Below are positions 43,743 through 52,029 of a DNA stretch of 64,000 nt, one piece after another. The stretch comes from Nostoc sp. 'Peltigera membranacea cyanobiont' N6 (GTDB lineage Bacteria > Cyanobacteriota > Cyanobacteriia > Cyanobacteriales > Nostocaceae). Made by a program: the position numbers and the translations under genes. Position 1 is the first letter of the stretch, and every line of letters begins with the position of its first letter. The notes below the pieces were generated by a model that was not told where the DNA came from, searched no databases, and saw nothing but the letters and a program-made list of their open reading frames with translations. Location: the NCBI RefSeq assembly GCF_002949735.1, contig NZ_CP026681.1, positions 1,116,001 through 1,180,000 on the forward strand, given 5' to 3'.

Positions 43743-44108
43743 ATGGTCAGCGTGATTTGTAAAGGACGTTTAGATTTCCTATCTGGTGAGCAAAGGGCTG
43801 AACTGAGTAGGCACTTTCAGGAACCATCAAAAACGGCTATGCCACACCAGCTTGCCGTCAGATTGGGATTGGAATACTTTGAAGCGCTTGCAGTCATAGC
43901 TGTTCTCGAAGCTGAGGGACTCTGTGAAAATCAGCTTCTCATTTATCATAACTGTGACCCAGATGTGCCAGCAGGAGCAATTCCCTATGGTCAAGGCTTT
44001 CCCAATTTGCCTTGGGTTTGTCCATTTTGTGAAAAGAGTGTTGAAGACTACAATGAATTGTCCTTTGATATTATGGCAAAGTCTATGCATTCAATCGAAT
44101 TTCTCTAA
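43743..44108 (+). CDS. Small protein with winged-helix-like part and CPxC pair, second gene of cassette
   Basis: 121 aa from the ATG at 43743, four bases after the previous stop, with AAGG just upstream; an alternative TTG at 43722 overlaps the first gene and is unlikely. The N-terminal half (HQLAVRLGLEYFEALAVIAVLEAEGL) has a winged-helix-like pattern. The C-terminal half has WVCPFCEKSVEDYNELSFDI, and with the earlier Cys in HNCDPDVP could form a small zinc site. No named family was recognised. It could be an adaptor between the large protein and the nuclease-like protein. Confidence 0.72.
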   Translation: MVSVICKGRLDFLSGEQRAELSRHFQEPSKTAMPHQLAVRLGLEYFEALAVIAVLEAEGLCENQLLIYHNCDPDVPAGAIPYGQGFPNLPWVCPFCEKSVEDYNELSFDIMAKSMHSIEFL

Positions 44109-44115
44109 TTAAGGT

Positions 44116-44874
44116 ATGCCCAGTCAAGAAGAGTTAGTTCAATCAGCTCTCGATACTCTGGCACTTCTTAACAGAGACGACCCAGCATCAGATAAGTTAG
44201 CATCTTTTTTGTACACCGTAAAAGACCCAAGACTTTCACAATATCTAGAACAACTCAAAGACTTTACACAACTGAAAAATCCTACACTTCCACAAAGTAA
44301 ACAAGCAGGTGAGTTGCTTGAGCAAATTGTCTGTCTTGTCTTTCGTGGACTTCAAGGAGCCACAAGCTTCAAGAGCTTTCAGTCAGCAGGGCCTCAATAC
44401 GATTTTCTAGTTAGTGGAGATCAACCAGCTTGGTTATATGTTTGTCATCAGCTCTATCTTAAAGAGAATCAAAGAGGCATAGTTGTTGAAGCAAAGGCAA
44501 CCAAAGATCGCTTGCCTGACAAACAGTTTGCGCGATTATGCAGCATCTTAGACTTAAATCTCTCAAGCACAGTCGGACTAGGAATATTTTTTACACTGAA
44601 CGGAGCAGCAGGCTTTCCTCAATCAGGTGATGCTAGACAGAGAGCAATCAGTGACTGTAGATTACGTCAAGTAATTTTTCATGCTAAGACCCAAAAAAGA
44701 ATAGTTGTCTTAGACAAAAATGACATTTTTGAGTTAGGTAAAAACGGTTCTCTAATTCAGATACTTGTTAGAAAAATCCGAGATTTAGACGAACTGAGTG
44801 GTCTTCCAACTCCATCAGTTGAGCAAACAGAGGAAATAGATTTGCCCGATCACTTAAACCAACTATGGGTGTGA
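44116..44874 (+). CDS. PD-(D/E)XK nuclease-like protein, third gene of cassette
   Basis: 252 aa. The region 64-140 matches the restriction-endonuclease fold pattern: helix AGELLEQIVCLVF (Glu66/Glu69), strand with Asp96 (GPQYDFLVSG), strand with Glu125-x-Lys127 (GIVVEAKAT), then helix with Gln137 (KQFARLCSIL). This order E...D...ExK...Q is that of Mrr/type II-like nucleases. The N-terminal 60 residues are helical; the C-terminal third reads IVVLDKNDIFEL and LIQILVRKI, and the tail ends NQLWV. It starts 8 bases after the second gene, so the three form one operon. The nuclease assignment is from motif reading, not a search. Confidence 0.75.
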   Translation: MPSQEELVQSALDTLALLNRDDPASDKLASFLYTVKDPRLSQYLEQLKDFTQLKNPTLPQSKQAGELLEQIVCLVFRGLQGATSFKSFQSAGPQYDFLVSGDQPAWLYVCHQLYLKENQRGIVVEAKATKDRLPDKQFARLCSILDLNLSSTVGLGIFFTLNGAAGFPQSGDARQRAISDCRLRQVIFHAKTQKRIVVLDKNDIFELGKNGSLIQILVRKIRDLDELSGLPTPSVEQTEEIDLPDHLNQLWV

Positions 44875-44952
44875 TACAAAATTTTGTATCAGCTTCCTGC
44901 TGAACTAGTAAGCAATAGCGATTAACCAATATCTAATCTCCAAACTATTCAA

Positions 44953-45037
44953 CGGAGAGGGGGAGATTCGAACTCCCGGAGGTTTTAGCCTCATCCGATT
45001 TCAAGTCGGACGCAATCGACCACTCTGCCACCTCTCC
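44953..45037 (-). tRNA. tRNA-Ser (TGA anticodon)
   Basis: 85-nt class II tRNA on the minus strand: acceptor GGAGAGG/CCTCTCC, anticodon loop CTTGAAA (TGA), long variable arm, T-loop GTTCGAATC, discriminator G. CCA not encoded. It lies 79 bases past the nuclease-like gene; its 3' end faces the cassette, a common landing site for mobile DNA. I see no repeat of the tRNA 3' end at the other side of the cassette. Confidence 0.97.
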
Positions 45038-45168
45038 AGTAAATCTGTCAAACTTGTGCTTATCCTAGTTTCAGACGCTATTCAGGCGCTTTTGTTGGTT
45101 AGCACTAAACTTGACAGATCATACTATACCCTATTATCTACGCAGATTGCACTACTGGATGCGAATGT

Positions 45169-46089
45169 CTACGACACAATCCGCGATCGCTCGTACAAAA
45201 TTTCCCCCTTAGCTACCTGAAAGTCATTCCCCACCCAAACTAGGGAAACTTGCGAAACCACACCCGCCTCTAGGGTGACAATGGAAAAATTACGCAACTT
45301 CTCGCCGTCATTTTCCACAATCCTGGGGACACTAGCCGCATTTAAGTAAATTGTCCCCTCTGGACTTCTAAAGATGGGCTTGCGCTGCACCTTCTTGGTA
45401 TGGCGTAAATCTCGGTGCATGTGACCAAATGTCACCAGAGGAATGGTTTTACCAGCAGTCAAGGCTTGAGAAATCGCCTCGCCCAAATCTGGATCGCCAA
45501 AGTCGCCGCCAATTGGGTGCCAGTCTTTACCGCAGGGGTCTTCGGGGCGATCGCCTAACCCACTAGGCCCATTGTGACCCAAAAATATAATTGTCTCGTA
45601 AGCGGCGCTTTTGATCGCTTTCACGATGCGATCGGCGGATTCTTCCAAACTCGTCACACCGTAACGTTCTTTACAGATTTCCGCGAATTTCCACTCTGGG
45701 CCACCCCAGGTAAAGGGACGACCCCCCACTACAGTTAAATTCCAAGCGGGAAAATCCAACTTACCGTAACCGACATGGGACGGGCCTAATAAATCGAGTT
45801 GTTCCTGTACCCAGTCTTCCTTAGAGCGGTCATAAGGAGCTTTTTTGCGTCCCCATTCGGTGGCGGTATACCAAGCATCGTGGTTGCCCATCACGGCTGC
45901 TTTGGGAATATCGAGAGATGCGATCGCTCTGACCACTTCCACCGACTCGTTGCCAAAATCCCCGACAAACAGCACTAAGTCAACACCCAAATGCTTGAGT
46001 GCAACGCCATCTTCCACTTCCCATTGGTCGTGAATATCTCCAACTACAGCAATTTTGAGGTTTATCGATTGAGTTTTCTGACTGGTCAT
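45169..46089 (-). CDS. TIGR04168-family metallophosphoesterase
   Basis: Calcineurin-like phosphoesterase found in cyanobacteria and plants; substrate unknown. Metal-binding motifs: VVGDIHDQWE (D-x-H), FVGDFGNE (GD), VMGNHDAWY (GNHD), FLGHNGPSG and TFGHMHRDL (GHxH-type). The ATG at 46089 gives MTSQKTQSINLKIAVVGDIH; an upstream ATG at 46152 would add 21 residues reaching into the nadA promoter space. It is divergent from nadA. Confidence 0.9.
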   Translation of the reverse strand: MTSQKTQSINLKIAVVGDIHDQWEVEDGVALKHLGVDLVLFVGDFGNESVEVVRAIASLDIPKAAVMGNHDAWYTATEWGRKKAPYDRSKEDWVQEQLDLLGPSHVGYGKLDFPAWNLTVVGGRPFTWGGPEWKFAEICKERYGVTSLEESADRIVKAIKSAAYETIIFLGHNGPSGLGDRPEDPCGKDWHPIGGDFGDPDLGEAISQALTAGKTIPLVTFGHMHRDLRHTKKVQRKPIFRSPEGTIYLNAASVPRIVENDGEKLRNFSIVTLEAGVVSQVSLVWVGNDFQVAKGEILYERSRIVS

Positions 46090-46238
46090 GCCACTTTCCT
46101 TGCCGTCTATCTCCAGGATATGAAACTCAGCCCGATTTGGACACAACCCCAAAATATCAACCGTCCACTATTTTTGGTAAAAACTACTATAATTGAATCC
46201 ACAGGACATACATTTGCAACATAAAGCACCCCTAAACT

Positions 46239-47213
46239 GTGTTTACCACTGCACTAGCTCAACGAGAAAACACCCAACTGGGTGAACTACCACTAGATTT
46301 GTTTGCCGCGATTCAGAGTCTCAAAAAAGAACTCAACGCCGTTATCCTGGCGCATTATTATCAAGAGCCAGATATTCAGGATATTGCCGACTTTATTGGG
46401 GATTCATTACAACTAGCAAGAGCCGCCGAAAAAACCAATGCGGATGTGATAGTCTTTGCTGGCGTTCACTTCATGGCCGAAACAGCAAAGATACTTAATC
46501 CCGATAAATTAGTACTTTTACCAGATTTGGATGCTGGTTGTTCTTTAGCAGATAGTTGTCCACCAGAGGCGTTTGCAGCTTTTAAAGCAGCGCATCCAGA
46601 TCATATAGTGGTATCTTACATCAACTGTTCTGCTGATATCAAGGCGATGAGCGATATTATTTGCACTAGTTCCAATGCTGTGAAAATTGTGCAACAGATA
46701 CCGAAAGAACAGCCGATTATTTTTGCCCCAGATCGGAATTTGGGGCGGTATGTGATGGAACAGACGGGACGAGATTTGGTGCTATGGCAAGGTAGCTGTG
46801 TTGTCCATGAAACCTTTTCGGAAAAGAAAATTGTCCAGTTAAAAATTGCCCATCCCGAAGCAGAGGCGATCGCACACCCAGAATGTGAAAGTAGTGTATT
46901 GCGCCACGCCAGCTTTATTGGCTCTACAGCCGCTTTACTCAAGTATTGTCAAAGCAGCCCCACCAAAGAATTTATCGTTGCGACAGAGCCGGGAATCATT
47001 CACCAAATGCAAAAACTAGCTCCTGACAAGCACTTCATTCCTGCACCGCCGATGAATAACTGCGCTTGTAACGAATGTCCGTTTATGCGGTTAAACACCC
47101 TAGAAAAGCTTTACTGGGCAATGAAAAATCGCACTCCCGAAATCACCATGTCAGAGGATATTCGCCTTGCTGCACTGCGACCAATGCAACGAATGCTGGA
47201 GATGAGCGTGTAA
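46239..47213 (+). CDS. nadA: Quinolinate synthase A
   Basis: Condenses iminoaspartate with dihydroxyacetone phosphate to quinolinate in NAD synthesis, using an oxygen-labile [4Fe-4S] cluster. 324 aa. Motifs: VILAHYYQEPDIQDIADFIGDS (in pieces), cysteine in CSLADSCPPE, APDRNLGRYV, WQGSCVVHE, AHPECESSVL, TEPGIIHQM, and the C-terminal CACNECPFM cysteines. GTG start at 46239 fits the family N-terminus. Followed by an imperfect hairpin (47233-47264). Confidence 0.96.
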   Translation: MFTTALAQRENTQLGELPLDLFAAIQSLKKELNAVILAHYYQEPDIQDIADFIGDSLQLARAAEKTNADVIVFAGVHFMAETAKILNPDKLVLLPDLDAGCSLADSCPPEAFAAFKAAHPDHIVVSYINCSADIKAMSDIICTSSNAVKIVQQIPKEQPIIFAPDRNLGRYVMEQTGRDLVLWQGSCVVHETFSEKKIVQLKIAHPEAEAIAHPECESSVLRHASFIGSTAALLKYCQSSPTKEFIVATEPGIIHQMQKLAPDKHFIPAPPMNNCACNECPFMRLNTLEKLYWAMKNRTPEITMSEDIRLAALRPMQRMLEMSV

Positions 47214-47232
47214 CCAGTATTTTTATCCAGAT

Positions 47233-47264
47233 GGTAGAGACGCAATTTTGTTGCGATCTCTACC
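47233..47264 (+). terminator. Hairpin after nadA
   Basis: GGTAGAGA/TCTCTACC outer stem with a CGCAA/TTGCG inner stem offset by one base, 20 bases after the stop. ATTTTTTC follows at about 47272, so it may act as a terminator. Confidence 0.55.
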
Positions 47265-47336
47265 CACAAGTTATTTTTTCAAACTACTTGCTAATTATAA
47301 AAGGTGGTGCTAAGATTTTAAATCGTGAGACAAATC

Positions 47337-47422
47337 GGGTCGGTGTCCGAGTGGTTAATGGAGACGGACTGTAAATCCGTTGGCTAGCGCCTACGCTGGT
47401 TCAAATCCAGCCCGGCCCACCA
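47337..47422 (+). tRNA. tRNA-Tyr (GTA anticodon)
   Basis: Class II tRNA: acceptor GGGTCGG/CCGGCCC, anticodon loop ACTGTAAAT (GTA), long variable arm TGGCTAGCGCCTACG, T arm GCTGGTTCAAATCCAGC, discriminator A. CCA is encoded (47420-47422), unlike the Val, Ser and Thr genes here. Confidence 0.97.
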
Positions 47423-47510
47423 CTTACGAAGTTATAAGTTATAATGACTGGGTGAGCATCAAAACCCCCAGCATTTTAACTTTTAGCTGATAAAATTAGA
47501 TGATAGTTTC

Positions 47511-47582
47511 GCCCGTGTGGCTCAGTGGTAGAGCACACCCTTGGTAAGGGTGAGGTCACGAGTTCAATCCTCGTCACGGGCT
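47511..47582 (+). tRNA. tRNA-Thr (GGT anticodon)
   Basis: 72-nt cloverleaf: acceptor GCCCGTG/CACGGGC, D arm TGGCTCAGTGGTAGAGC, anticodon loop CTTGGTAAG (GGT), T loop GTTCAATCC, discriminator T. It is 88 bases after tRNA-Tyr and may share a transcript. The Tyr-Thr order is common in bacteria. Confidence 0.96.
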
Positions 47583-47866
47583 TTTTAAAGTATAGAAAAA
47601 TCAATGATTTGATCCAATTGGATGAGTTGGCTGCACTCTATCCGAGTCTCATTGCAGATGAGAAATTGCGTAAAAGTATTAGTTATCAAAATAAGATTGA
47701 TCGTAAGCTAGTCTGATATAACTACTGTCATTCTCTGATTTCATCATGTATATCAGATAACTACTCGCGCCATATTCGCCTGTAATGGCTCTATTTTGAG
47801 TTTCAGTTAAAAATCTATAGAATCTCATATAGGCTATTTATTTTAGAATAATATGCTATGGCAATC

Positions 47867-48319
47867 CTAAGTCATTCGTGAGAAAATACCATATTCATCA
47901 AGCTTAGGAAAGTCAAAAATTTGACCATCAATTGCAAACTCAAATAACCCCTTAACAACAGAGAAAGAATAACAGAAAAAGTAAAATTCTCGAATCAATC
48001 TTTTTGCTTGCAACCAGATATCTTCTACAGGGTTCTGTTGTGGGGCGTTTGGGGCAAACCTCTCACAATTTACCAACCATTGTTCTGCCTCTAACAATAG
48101 CTTCAACAGGATTTTCGCCACGGGAGATATTGAACTTGACCTTCTAACTCTCCTTTCCACCTGAGTCGAAAACAGTATCTCTTGAGAGTATTGCCGTTCA
48201 CTATAAGTCTCCAAAAGCTGATTCATCCGCGAAGAGTTAAAAATTTCTTCCATCAGTCCTCGCATCATTACAGTGACTGGACTTGCCTCTACAAATTCAT
48301 CAAACACGGGAGATAGCAT
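47867..48319 (-). pseudogene. Chimeric transposase remnant: IS4-type N-terminus fused to IS630-type C-terminus
   Basis: An open frame of 150 codons made of two unrelated transposase ends. Residues 1-54 (MLSPVFDEFVEASPVTVMMRG, QYSQEILFSTQV) match the N-terminus of IS4-type transposases of Nostoc. From about residue 76 on (LEAEQWLVNCERFAPNAP, QQNPVEDIWLQAKRLIREF, FDFPKL) it is the C-terminus of an IS630-type transposase with the last catalytic Glu (NPVED). The segment between (about 55-75) is of unknown origin. The IS630 part begins at the 10-base word shared with 12171-12180. Neither half could work alone. Confidence 0.82.
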
Positions 48320-48373
48320 CGGTCGTTAAGTAGTGTTCTCGGTAATTTCTCATTCTCAATGACAGGGGCGACA

Positions 48374-48610
48374 TTACCAAGTTGGATCGCTAAACAAATT
48401 AATCGTCAATTCCTCGCGTGGCGGGACTGCGGTGATACAAGCGCGGATGATTTCTCCATCGTCTAACTCGACGGTACAAGCGTGACAAGACCCCATGAGA
48501 CAACCGGTGGGAATAAATACCCCAGCCCGGTCTGCTACATCCAAAATGGCTTCTCCCACTTCGGCATCTACTGTAATATCATCTGGTAAAAAACGGACGC
48601 GAACAACCAT
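48374..48610 (-). CDS. [2Fe-2S] ferredoxin-like protein
   Basis: A 78-aa electron carrier. Four cysteines Cys37, Cys42, Cys45 and Cys58 in the pattern CX4CX2CX12C (GCLMGSCHACT...RACIT). The last spacing is short, as in xanthine-dehydrogenase-type 2Fe-2S domains and unlike plant-type photosynthetic ferredoxins, where about 29 residues separate the last two. It lies 37 bases downstream of cobQ on the same strand and may be co-transcribed. The partner is unknown. Confidence 0.9.
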   Translation of the reverse strand: MVVRVRFLPDDITVDAEVGEAILDVADRAGVFIPTGCLMGSCHACTVELDDGEIIRACITAVPPREELTINLFSDPTW

Positions 48611-48647
48611 TAATAATTCGTATTGAAATTTCCGCTTAGAGCCTAGC

Positions 48648-50132
48648 TTAAGACAAAAATGGAGTTAAGTCTAAATGACTTTCGACTTCAGTGGCTAAGG
48701 AATCTAAAATCTGCTCTCGCTGTTCGCGGTAGTTAGCAACACCGGTGGGCAAAGATTTTAAACCGCGCTGTTGACGGAGGCGATTTAACCAAGCGCGTCG
48801 CCAAGGACCATTGTCAAAAAGCCCGTGGAGGTAACTACCCCACACTGATTGACAACTATCTACTAATCCTAAATTAATATCGTCAAATAGGGCATGGTAG
48901 GATTGAGGGTCTACACCTTGCTGTTCGATGCGCGATCGCCCTTGGTGAATTTCAAAGCCATTGACTGGTAAGCCTTGTTGTGGATAATTTGAGCTAACTT
49001 GGCGCTGGCGGGCGATTTTTTGTCCGGTAATTACAGTTCTAATTGGTAAAAGATTTAACCCCTGAAATCTGCCAGCTTGCCCTTCTATCCCTTCTGGATC
49101 GGCGATGATTTGACCGAGCATTTGATAGCCACCGCAGATACCTAAAACAGTACCCCCAGAAGCCGCATAGTTTTGAATAGCTTCTGCCATACCGCTTTTT
49201 TGCAGCAGTAGTAAATCAGCAATTGTGGTCTTTGTACCTGGAATAATTACGGCATCAGGATGTCCTAAATCTTGCTTGGGACTGAGATATTTTACTGAAA
49301 CCGTGCTTTCTGATTCCAGTGGATCAAAGTCGGTGAAATTGGCAATTCTTGGTAAGCGGATAACGGCAATATTGAGGTCAGTTTGAGCTTTACTCGACGA
49401 CGATTGACGTTCTAGCAAATCAAGGGAGTCTTCGGTCGAAAACACATCTTGCATGTAAGGTATAACACCGACAACAGGAATACCTGTCCGTTCTTCTAAC
49501 CATTTTATTCCCGAATCTAGGAGCGATCGCTGTCCTCGAAATTTGTTAATTACTACACCCTTAATTAGAGCGCGTTCATCTGGTTCCAATAACTCTAAGG
49601 TTCCTACCACATGGGCAAAAGCACCACCGCGATCGATGTCAACTACTAACATCGTTGGCGCATTCAAATATTTTGCCACCCGCATATTAGTTAAATCGCG
49701 GTGCTTAAGGTTAATCTCTGCGGGACTACCGGCACCTTCACAAACCACCATGTCAAATTCTGTTCCTAAATGCTGTAGCGATTCTTCAATTGTCTTCCAC
49801 CCCAGGTCAAAATATTGCTCGTAGTAATCTGAAGCACTCACTTTACCTACAGACCTACCTTTGATAATTACTTGGGAAGTCATATCCCCTTGGGGTTTAA
49901 GTAAAATTGGGTTCATTTCTACCCAAGGTACGACTCCCGCAGCCCAAGCTTGTACTGCTTGGGCATAGCCAATTTCTCCCCCATTGGCAGTTACATAAGC
50001 ATTTAAAGCCATATTTTGACCTTTAAAGGGAGCCACCCGCCAACCACGCCGTGACAGAATCCGACAAATAGCTGTAGTTAAAAGTGATTTCCCTGCATGG
50101 GATGTTGTCCCCACCACCATAATTGATTTCAT
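48648..50132 (-). CDS. cobQ: Cobyric acid synthase
   Basis: Glutamine- and ATP-dependent amidation of cobyrinic acid a,c-diamide in B12-type cofactor synthesis. N-terminal dethiobiotin-synthetase-like domain with GTTSHAGKSLL and KGQNMALNAYVT. The C-terminal class I glutamine amidotransferase domain has nucleophile Cys in VLGICGGYQMLG and His in GSYLHGLFDN. 494 aa, normal. No cobalamin riboswitch was recognised upstream. Confidence 0.95.
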   Translation of the reverse strand: MKSIMVVGTTSHAGKSLLTTAICRILSRRGWRVAPFKGQNMALNAYVTANGGEIGYAQAVQAWAAGVVPWVEMNPILLKPQGDMTSQVIIKGRSVGKVSASDYYEQYFDLGWKTIEESLQHLGTEFDMVVCEGAGSPAEINLKHRDLTNMRVAKYLNAPTMLVVDIDRGGAFAHVVGTLELLEPDERALIKGVVINKFRGQRSLLDSGIKWLEERTGIPVVGVIPYMQDVFSTEDSLDLLERQSSSSKAQTDLNIAVIRLPRIANFTDFDPLESESTVSVKYLSPKQDLGHPDAVIIPGTKTTIADLLLLQKSGMAEAIQNYAASGGTVLGICGGYQMLGQIIADPEGIEGQAGRFQGLNLLPIRTVITGQKIARQRQVSSNYPQQGLPVNGFEIHQGRSRIEQQGVDPQSYHALFDDINLGLVDSCQSVWGSYLHGLFDNGPWRRAWLNRLRQQRGLKSLPTGVANYREQREQILDSLATEVESHLDLTPFLS

Positions 50133-50368
50133 ATTTTGTTATGAGTTAGTTTTTCAAGATACAGAGTGAAATTTTAGGAGCGAACAATAAACGAACAGAG
50201 CTACATGAGGGAGCAGGGGAAGAAGAAATCATCACCATGTCCCACGCCCACCATTAGCACCACAAATTTAAATTAGATGATTATGGTAAAGACTTCATGA
50301 AAAGATGTGATGTTTCCGTGTATATTGTTCCCTATGATTGCCTAATCCTAACTCTTTGGTTTTTTATT

Positions 50369-50773
50369 CTAAAAGGGTATCCGCAACCAACGAATCACAG
50401 CATCAAATAAACGATCGCGCCATGAAGGTGTCCGCCAATTTTTTCCCTGGTATTGTTCCACTAACTGACGACCCAAGGGAGTGAGGCGAAAACTATCTGT
50501 AATCCCCTGACCATCGACTTCTCGCCGCAATACACCCACTTGAATCAGCCAACCCAAGGCGTTATCACAGGCTAATTCTGATAAAGGGCGCTTAGTATAG
50601 CCTTGCTTGAGTCCATTGTCTAAGGCGATCGCAGTTAATGAAACACTCTGGTGTCCCATAACTTCAAATAAAGATAAATTGAAGGGTGAACACACTAGCG
50701 ATCGCTCGGCTCTTTCTACTGTGCTTTGAGGATAGACAAAAATATTTGGGTTTTGGGAATCAACAGCAGCCAT
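50369..50773 (-). CDS. Small cyanobacterial protein with winged-helix-like pattern (134 aa)
   Basis: Probably the uncharacterised family named after Npun_F0494. Soluble. The middle (about 60-115) has alternating helices and a GITDSFRLTPLGRQLVEQY segment that resembles the wing and last helix of winged-helix proteins (as in MarR or ArsR). The C-terminus is DRLFDAVIRWLRIPF, amphipathic. It is alone between cobQ and the divergent peroxiredoxin gene; 236 bases without genes separate it from cobQ. Confidence 0.75.
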   Translation of the reverse strand: MAAVDSQNPNIFVYPQSTVERAERSLVCSPFNLSLFEVMGHQSVSLTAIALDNGLKQGYTKRPLSELACDNALGWLIQVGVLRREVDGQGITDSFRLTPLGRQLVEQYQGKNWRTPSWRDRLFDAVIRWLRIPF

Positions 50774-50967
50774 TGTGTAGGGGTATAAATTTTTCTTCTA
50801 AGAAAGATTAATTCAAGAATATATTTTTTCTTGTACCAAATACCTCATTTAACCAAAATTAGTTACCTAAAGTATAGTTATGCTATTTTTTAGTAATTAT
50901 ATTTAATCATTATAAATTAATGTAAAATTTCAAGTGCATCAACAATCTGAAACAGGAAAGGTTTATT

Positions 50968-51405
50968 ATGCCTCTAGCAGTTGGTACGGATGCACCTGCA
51001 TTTACCGCCAAAGATACAAACGGCAACACAGTCTCGTTATCTGACTTTGCTGGTAAGACCGTTGTTTTGTATTTTTACCCCAAAGATGACACGCCAGGCT
51101 GCACCAAACAAGCCTGTAGTTTTCGGGATGCCCAATCTAAGTATCAAGGTAAAGATGTTGTAGTATTAGGAGTCAGTGCTGATGATGAGGTTTCTCATCA
51201 AGCATTTACCCAAAAATACAATTTGAATTTTCCCCTACTGGCTGATTCCGACAAATCCCTCATCACAGCTTTCGATGTGGATGGCGGCGGTTATGCCAAG
51301 CGCGTCACCTATGTAATTGACCCCAATGGTAAAATTACCCATGTAGACACTGCTGTAAATACTACCACCCATGCTGGCGATATTTTAGCTGCACTTGGGC
51401 TGTAG
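50968..51405 (+). CDS. Peroxiredoxin (PrxQ/Bcp type)
   Basis: Thiol peroxidase that reduces hydrogen and organic peroxides using thioredoxin. 145 aa. FYPKDDTPGCTKQACSF carries the peroxidatic Cys45 and resolving Cys50 in the PrxQ CX4C spacing. No signal peptide, so cytosolic or stromal-side. Well-formed ribosome binding site (AGGAAAGG, 10 bases before the ATG). It is followed by a palindromic repeat at 51.5 kb. Confidence 0.94.
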   Translation: MPLAVGTDAPAFTAKDTNGNTVSLSDFAGKTVVLYFYPKDDTPGCTKQACSFRDAQSKYQGKDVVVLGVSADDEVSHQAFTQKYNLNFPLLADSDKSLITAFDVDGGGYAKRVTYVIDPNGKITHVDTAVNTTTHAGDILAALGL

Positions 51406-51496
51406 TTTTTTACCCCAATAACTAAGGATTTTTGAAATAGTCTCAATCCCAAGCTCTAATAATCTGTCAAGTTGAAATTGATGGGTAAACAAGTTA

Positions 51497-51545
51497 GTAG
51501 TAAGGACTTTAGTCCTTATTTTCTAAGCACTAAAGTCCTTACTAC
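51497..51545. repeat. Palindromic element GTAGTAAGGACTTTAGT
   Basis: A perfect 17-base inverted repeat (51497-51513 and 51529-51545). It is related to the element at 63647-63692 (GTAGTGAGG...CCTCACTAC); both contain ACTAAAGTCCT. It lies between convergent genes, and could be a terminator or a dispersed palindromic repeat. Confidence 0.75.
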
Positions 51546-51600
51546 AAACCCACAAAACTAGCTGACAAAGTATTAGAGGCTTGGGGTTCTTTGTTTGATT

Positions 51601-51996
51601 TCAGTTACCTGACGGTAATGGCAGCGTAAACGATGGCTGCGTAACCGATGGCGAAGCGGGGGTTGCTTGTTGTGGTTGACCTCCTTGTTGAATTCGTTTT
51701 TGTTGACTTGCTCTAAAGACTGCTGCGGCTGAGTCTAATTGTTCGTTTTTTTGGTTAGAATCCCAGTTGAGACTCCCGAAATTCGCCCGATGAATCAGGT
51801 CAAACATGTTGAAATTGTCTGAGTTTGAGCGAGCGAAGGGATCGGTATTTTGGTCTGTTGTACTATTGCTAGGAAAAGCATCCGTTGGGCTACTGATTTG
51901 AGCCGAACTGGGTTGAGCCATGAGCAAGGAAGCAAAGCTGATTCCTGCCACGGTAGCTACAAAGAGTCTAGTAATTTGTAAAAATGGTTTTTTCAT
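51601..51996 (-). CDS. Secreted hypothetical protein
   Basis: 131 aa with a clear Sec signal peptide: basic start MKKPFLQ, hydrophobic core LFVATVAGISFASLLM, cut site SSAQ. The mature part is Asn/Ser/Gln-rich, polar and low in complexity, with no recognised domain. It is likely periplasmic. It follows no operon; the ABC exporter upstream has its own promoter space. Confidence 0.72.
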   Translation of the reverse strand: MKKPFLQITRLFVATVAGISFASLLMAQPSSAQISSPTDAFPSNSTTDQNTDPFARSNSDNFNMFDLIHRANFGSLNWDSNQKNEQLDSAAAVFRASQQKRIQQGGQPQQATPASPSVTQPSFTLPLPSGN

Positions 51997-52029
51997 GGGA
52001 TTTTGACCCTAAAATTTCTCTATTTTATC

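Noticed and set aside
42602..45037. Integrative element using tRNA-Ser as attachment site
   Set aside because: No integrase gene and no repeat of the tRNA 3' end were found at the far side of the cassette.
47583..47716. Open frame downstream of tRNA-Thr (LDELAALYPSLIADEKLRK...)
   Set aside because: The frame has no start outside the tRNA and no recognised family. The protein-like pattern could be a relic, but nothing supports it beyond a chance frame of about 45 codons.
50133..50368. Cobalamin riboswitch upstream of cobQ
   Set aside because: No B12-box-like conserved core was recognised in the 236-base space.
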